From: Actinomycetota bacterium
GTDB taxonomy: Bacteria; Actinomycetota; UBA4738
Reading direction: 5' to 3'
DNA: 15,492 nt
NCBI GenBank assembly: GCA_013816105.1
Contig: JACDEY010000003.1
Coordinates: forward strand, 1 to 15,492
Shown: positions 14,801-15,492 of the stretch, in pieces
Position numbering within the stretch: the stretch's first letter is position 1
How the letters are laid out: every line of letters begins with the position of its first letter
The notes under the pieces: generated by a model
What the model saw: only the letters and a program-made list of their open reading frames with translations
Databases searched by the model: none
What the model was told of the DNA's origin: nothing
Position numbers and translations under genes: made by a program

Positions 14801-15139
14801 GCCAAGGCTGCCTACCGGCGGAGGCTCACCGACCTGGAGGAGGATCTCGCCGAGGCGGAGTCGTTCGGGGACGCCGAGCGGGCCGCGCAGGCCAAGGAGG
14901 AAGTCGACTTCCTCGCCCGGGAGCTGGCCGCGGCCGTGGGCTTGGGAGGAAGGAACCGAGTGGCAGCGTCTTCCGCGGAGCGGGCCAGGGTCAGCGTGAC
15001 CAAGGCCATCAAGGCCGTCGTGCGCCGAGTGAAGAAGAACTCTCCCGCGTTGGGAAAGCACCTCGAGGCCACCATCAAGACAGGAGCGTTCTGCTCCTAC
15101 TCGCCCGATCCGAGGGTCCCCATCTCCTGGCACATCTGA
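11897..15139 (+). CDS. Large STAND/AAA-type ATPase with TPR-like repeats (5' end frameshifted)
   Basis: The intact frame encodes 1080 aa from a TTG, but the true protein very likely starts near 11709 in another frame. The Walker A segment GGEPGIGKSR lies at 11867-11896, in frame but before the TTG. Next come VLWGRCWEAGGAPAYWPW (residues ~16-33), a typical segment of this family, and Walker B ALVLLLDDLHAADTP (~105-119, Asp111-Asp112). Helical and winged parts follow (EGNPLFVGEIVRLL, GREFGLDPLAAL), then a long TPR-like helical region (~330-850). The C-terminal ~200 residues (~880-1080) carry a winged-helix-like segment (DSRGLRYLARLLEAPG), a coiled coil (~965-1015) and a basic segment (VTKAIKAVVRRVKKNSPALG) reminiscent of a DNA-binding winged helix. 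No GerE/LuxR HTH is seen. Such proteins are large signalling ATPases, often transcriptional regulators; the ligand and target are unknown. Confidence 0.8.
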   Translation: MAAELSTEAGSRGATVLWGRCWEAGGAPAYWPWVQALRSYLRDRGEEAVRLEMGRGASDIAQMLPEVRDVIPGLPDPPSLDPEGARFRLFESTSGFLRTASMNRALVLLLDDLHAADTPSLLLLQFVGRDLAGSHMLIVGTYRDVEIHPDHPLSETLAELAREEATRRLHLRGLVERDVALFIQTTTGIQPPASVVRAVYRETEGNPLFVGEIVRLLAAEGLLEESIDPASWRLAIPQGIREVIGRRVSRLSKECGRTLSLASVLGREFGLDPLAALSGLAPDELTEVLDEAATARVVGEVPATPGRLRFAHSLIRETLYDELSPARRARLHLRAGEALETLYAKNPDPHLAELAHHFFQALPGGDMEKAIHHAQRAGDRAVALLAYEEAARLYDMALRALELTERPADAARCDLLLAVGEAWARAGDKPAAKQKLLAAAALARELDLPEHLAQAALGYGGRFVFSAGREDRLLVRLLEEALTALGEGDRRLRVRVLARLAGGPLRDEVDRGRREALSREAVEMAERIEDPETLAYAHAGWFAANWPDDLEERMAAATRVLVAAEEANDKERTAEGHFYRMLTSLERGEAQAAQTELQAHARLAEETRQPAHLWLVATIEAIWALFEGRFSEAERLIPKALDLGLRAETLTAVASFRMQIFWLRLEQRRLHEVEEELDRSILEHASYPTWRCVIPYFFSHLGREPEARRGFEALAANGFTDLPRNEDWIFAMNLLCEVAESLGDGERARVLYDLLLPYADRISVVWLMMGSVSRSLGILASMLARYREAEQHFREALEANQRMKAWPWVAHTQHDHARMLLARDAPGDRERALALLGSCIGTCRDLGMVALEGKVNSLLEEMGQVPVAASRLPEAGASRPSIFRREGEYWSVAFEGDAFRLKDSRGLRYLARLLEAPGRQLHVLELVAAEERPGADGGRGERSQARGVEEEGLGPSGLGDAGEILDEQAKAAYRRRLTDLEEDLAEAESFGDAERAAQAKEEVDFLARELAAAVGLGGRNRVAASSAERARVSVTKAIKAVVRRVKKNSPALGKHLEATIKTGAFCSYSPDPRVPISWHI

Positions 15140-15142
15140 TCC

Positions 15143-15161
15143 CAGCGGACCGTGACCGCTG
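15143..15161 (+). terminator. Hairpin after the STAND ATPase gene
   Basis: CAGCGG ACCGTGA CCGCTG forms a perfect 6-bp stem with a 7-nt loop, starting 4 nt after the stop codon. There is no T-tract, so this is a modest candidate. Confidence 0.4.
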
Positions 15162-15238
15162 ACGACGCTTGATACACCACCGAGGAAGCGGGCGAAAGGT
15201 ACGACGTGCGACCTGACGAACCCGCCTCGAACGGCGTC

Positions 15239-15244
15239 TATCAT
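15239..15244 (+). promoter_or_regulatory. -10 box of the HAD hydrolase gene, leaderless type
   Basis: TATCAT lies 7 nt before the GTG at 15252, the same arrangement as before polA and the DtxR-family gene. No good -35 hexamer and no Shine-Dalgarno sequence are seen. Confidence 0.45.
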
Positions 15245-15251
15245 CCGTCCC

Positions 15252-15492
15252 GTGCGCTACCGGGCCGTCTTCTTCGATGCCGGGGAAACGCTTCTGCACC
15301 CTCATCCGTCGTTCCCCGAGCTCCTGACGTCGAGCCTGCGCCGGGAGGGGATCGAGGTGGAACCGGACGCCGTGAAGGAAAGCCTCTCGCTCCTCTCCGA
15401 CCGCCTCTCCGAGAGTGCGAACGCCGGGGAGCTGTGGTCGACGTCTGCCGAGCTATCCAGGCGCTTCTGGGCGTCGATCTATCGTGCGGTGC
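15252..15492 (+). CDS. HAD-superfamily hydrolase (N-terminal part)
   Basis: The gene runs off the right edge; 80 codons are present. The protein begins VRYRAVFFDAGETLLHPHPSF. FFDAGETL is HAD motif I, with the nucleophilic aspartate as the ninth residue. The second aspartate of the usual DxDxT is replaced by Gly (DxGxT), a variant common in HAD proteins whose motif reads DAGGTL or DVGGTL. The helical segment that follows, with alternating charged and hydrophobic residues (SLLSDRLSESANAGELWS), fits a C1 cap domain. Motifs II to IV lie outside the window, so the substrate class is unknown. The GTG start is supported by its position just before motif I and the TATCAT box 7 nt upstream. Confidence 0.82.
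   Translation, partial: MRYRAVFFDAGETLLHPHPSFPELLTSSLRREGIEVEPDAVKESLSLLSDRLSESANAGELWSTSAELSRRFWASIYRAV

Overview
The window looks like a contig from a high-GC actinobacterium (Actinomycetota), probably an uncultured or deep-branching one. The main evidence is a Bpa-type activator of the 20S proteasome ending in a C-terminal Tyr-Leu, the polA-rpsA-coaE gene order that is also found in mycobacteria, and an IdeR/DtxR-family regulator. TAGACT-like -10 boxes placed 6-8 nt before GTG/ATG starts suggest widespread leaderless transcription. No mobile element, CRISPR array, tRNA or rRNA was recognised.

Layout, left to right. Positions 1-400 hold the 3' end of a sarcosine-oxidase-like FAD enzyme, which converges through a tight hairpin on a leftward group of three genes. 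That group is bpa, then the large and small subunits of aconitase X. It is followed by a gene-free stretch of about 490 bp (2593-3082) with a good leftward sigma70-type promoter and the -10 boxes of bpa and of a YcaQ/AlkX-like DNA glycosylase gene. The glycosylase gene overlaps the end of an FTR1/EfeU-type iron permease gene by 44 bp, tail to tail. The permease lies downstream of a DtxR-family regulator gene. Between them are a promoter and two AGGT/ACCT operator-like palindromes, so this pair looks like a small metal-responsive circuit. The regulator and polA are transcribed divergently from a 52-bp gap, each with a -10 box just before its GTG start.

Positions 5980-10859 are the housekeeping block: DNA polymerase I, ribosomal protein S1 with a near-consensus promoter, and dephospho-CoA kinase. 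A large hairpin follows at 10965-11009. The right end is less ordinary. It has a leftward gene for a small membrane-anchored protein with four copies of a 12-residue motif and a structured leader. Divergent from it is a large STAND/AAA-type ATPase gene whose 5' end is broken by an apparent 1-nt frameshift just before the Walker A motif. Last comes the 5' part of a HAD-family hydrolase gene.

The most interesting points are: the recurrent leaderless-promoter motif; the DtxR-family protein with two altered primary metal ligands beside canonical-looking operators; the aconitase X start, where a GTC codon sits at the expected initiator; the bpa-aconitase X linkage; and the unrecognised repeat protein with its possible pseudoknot leader.
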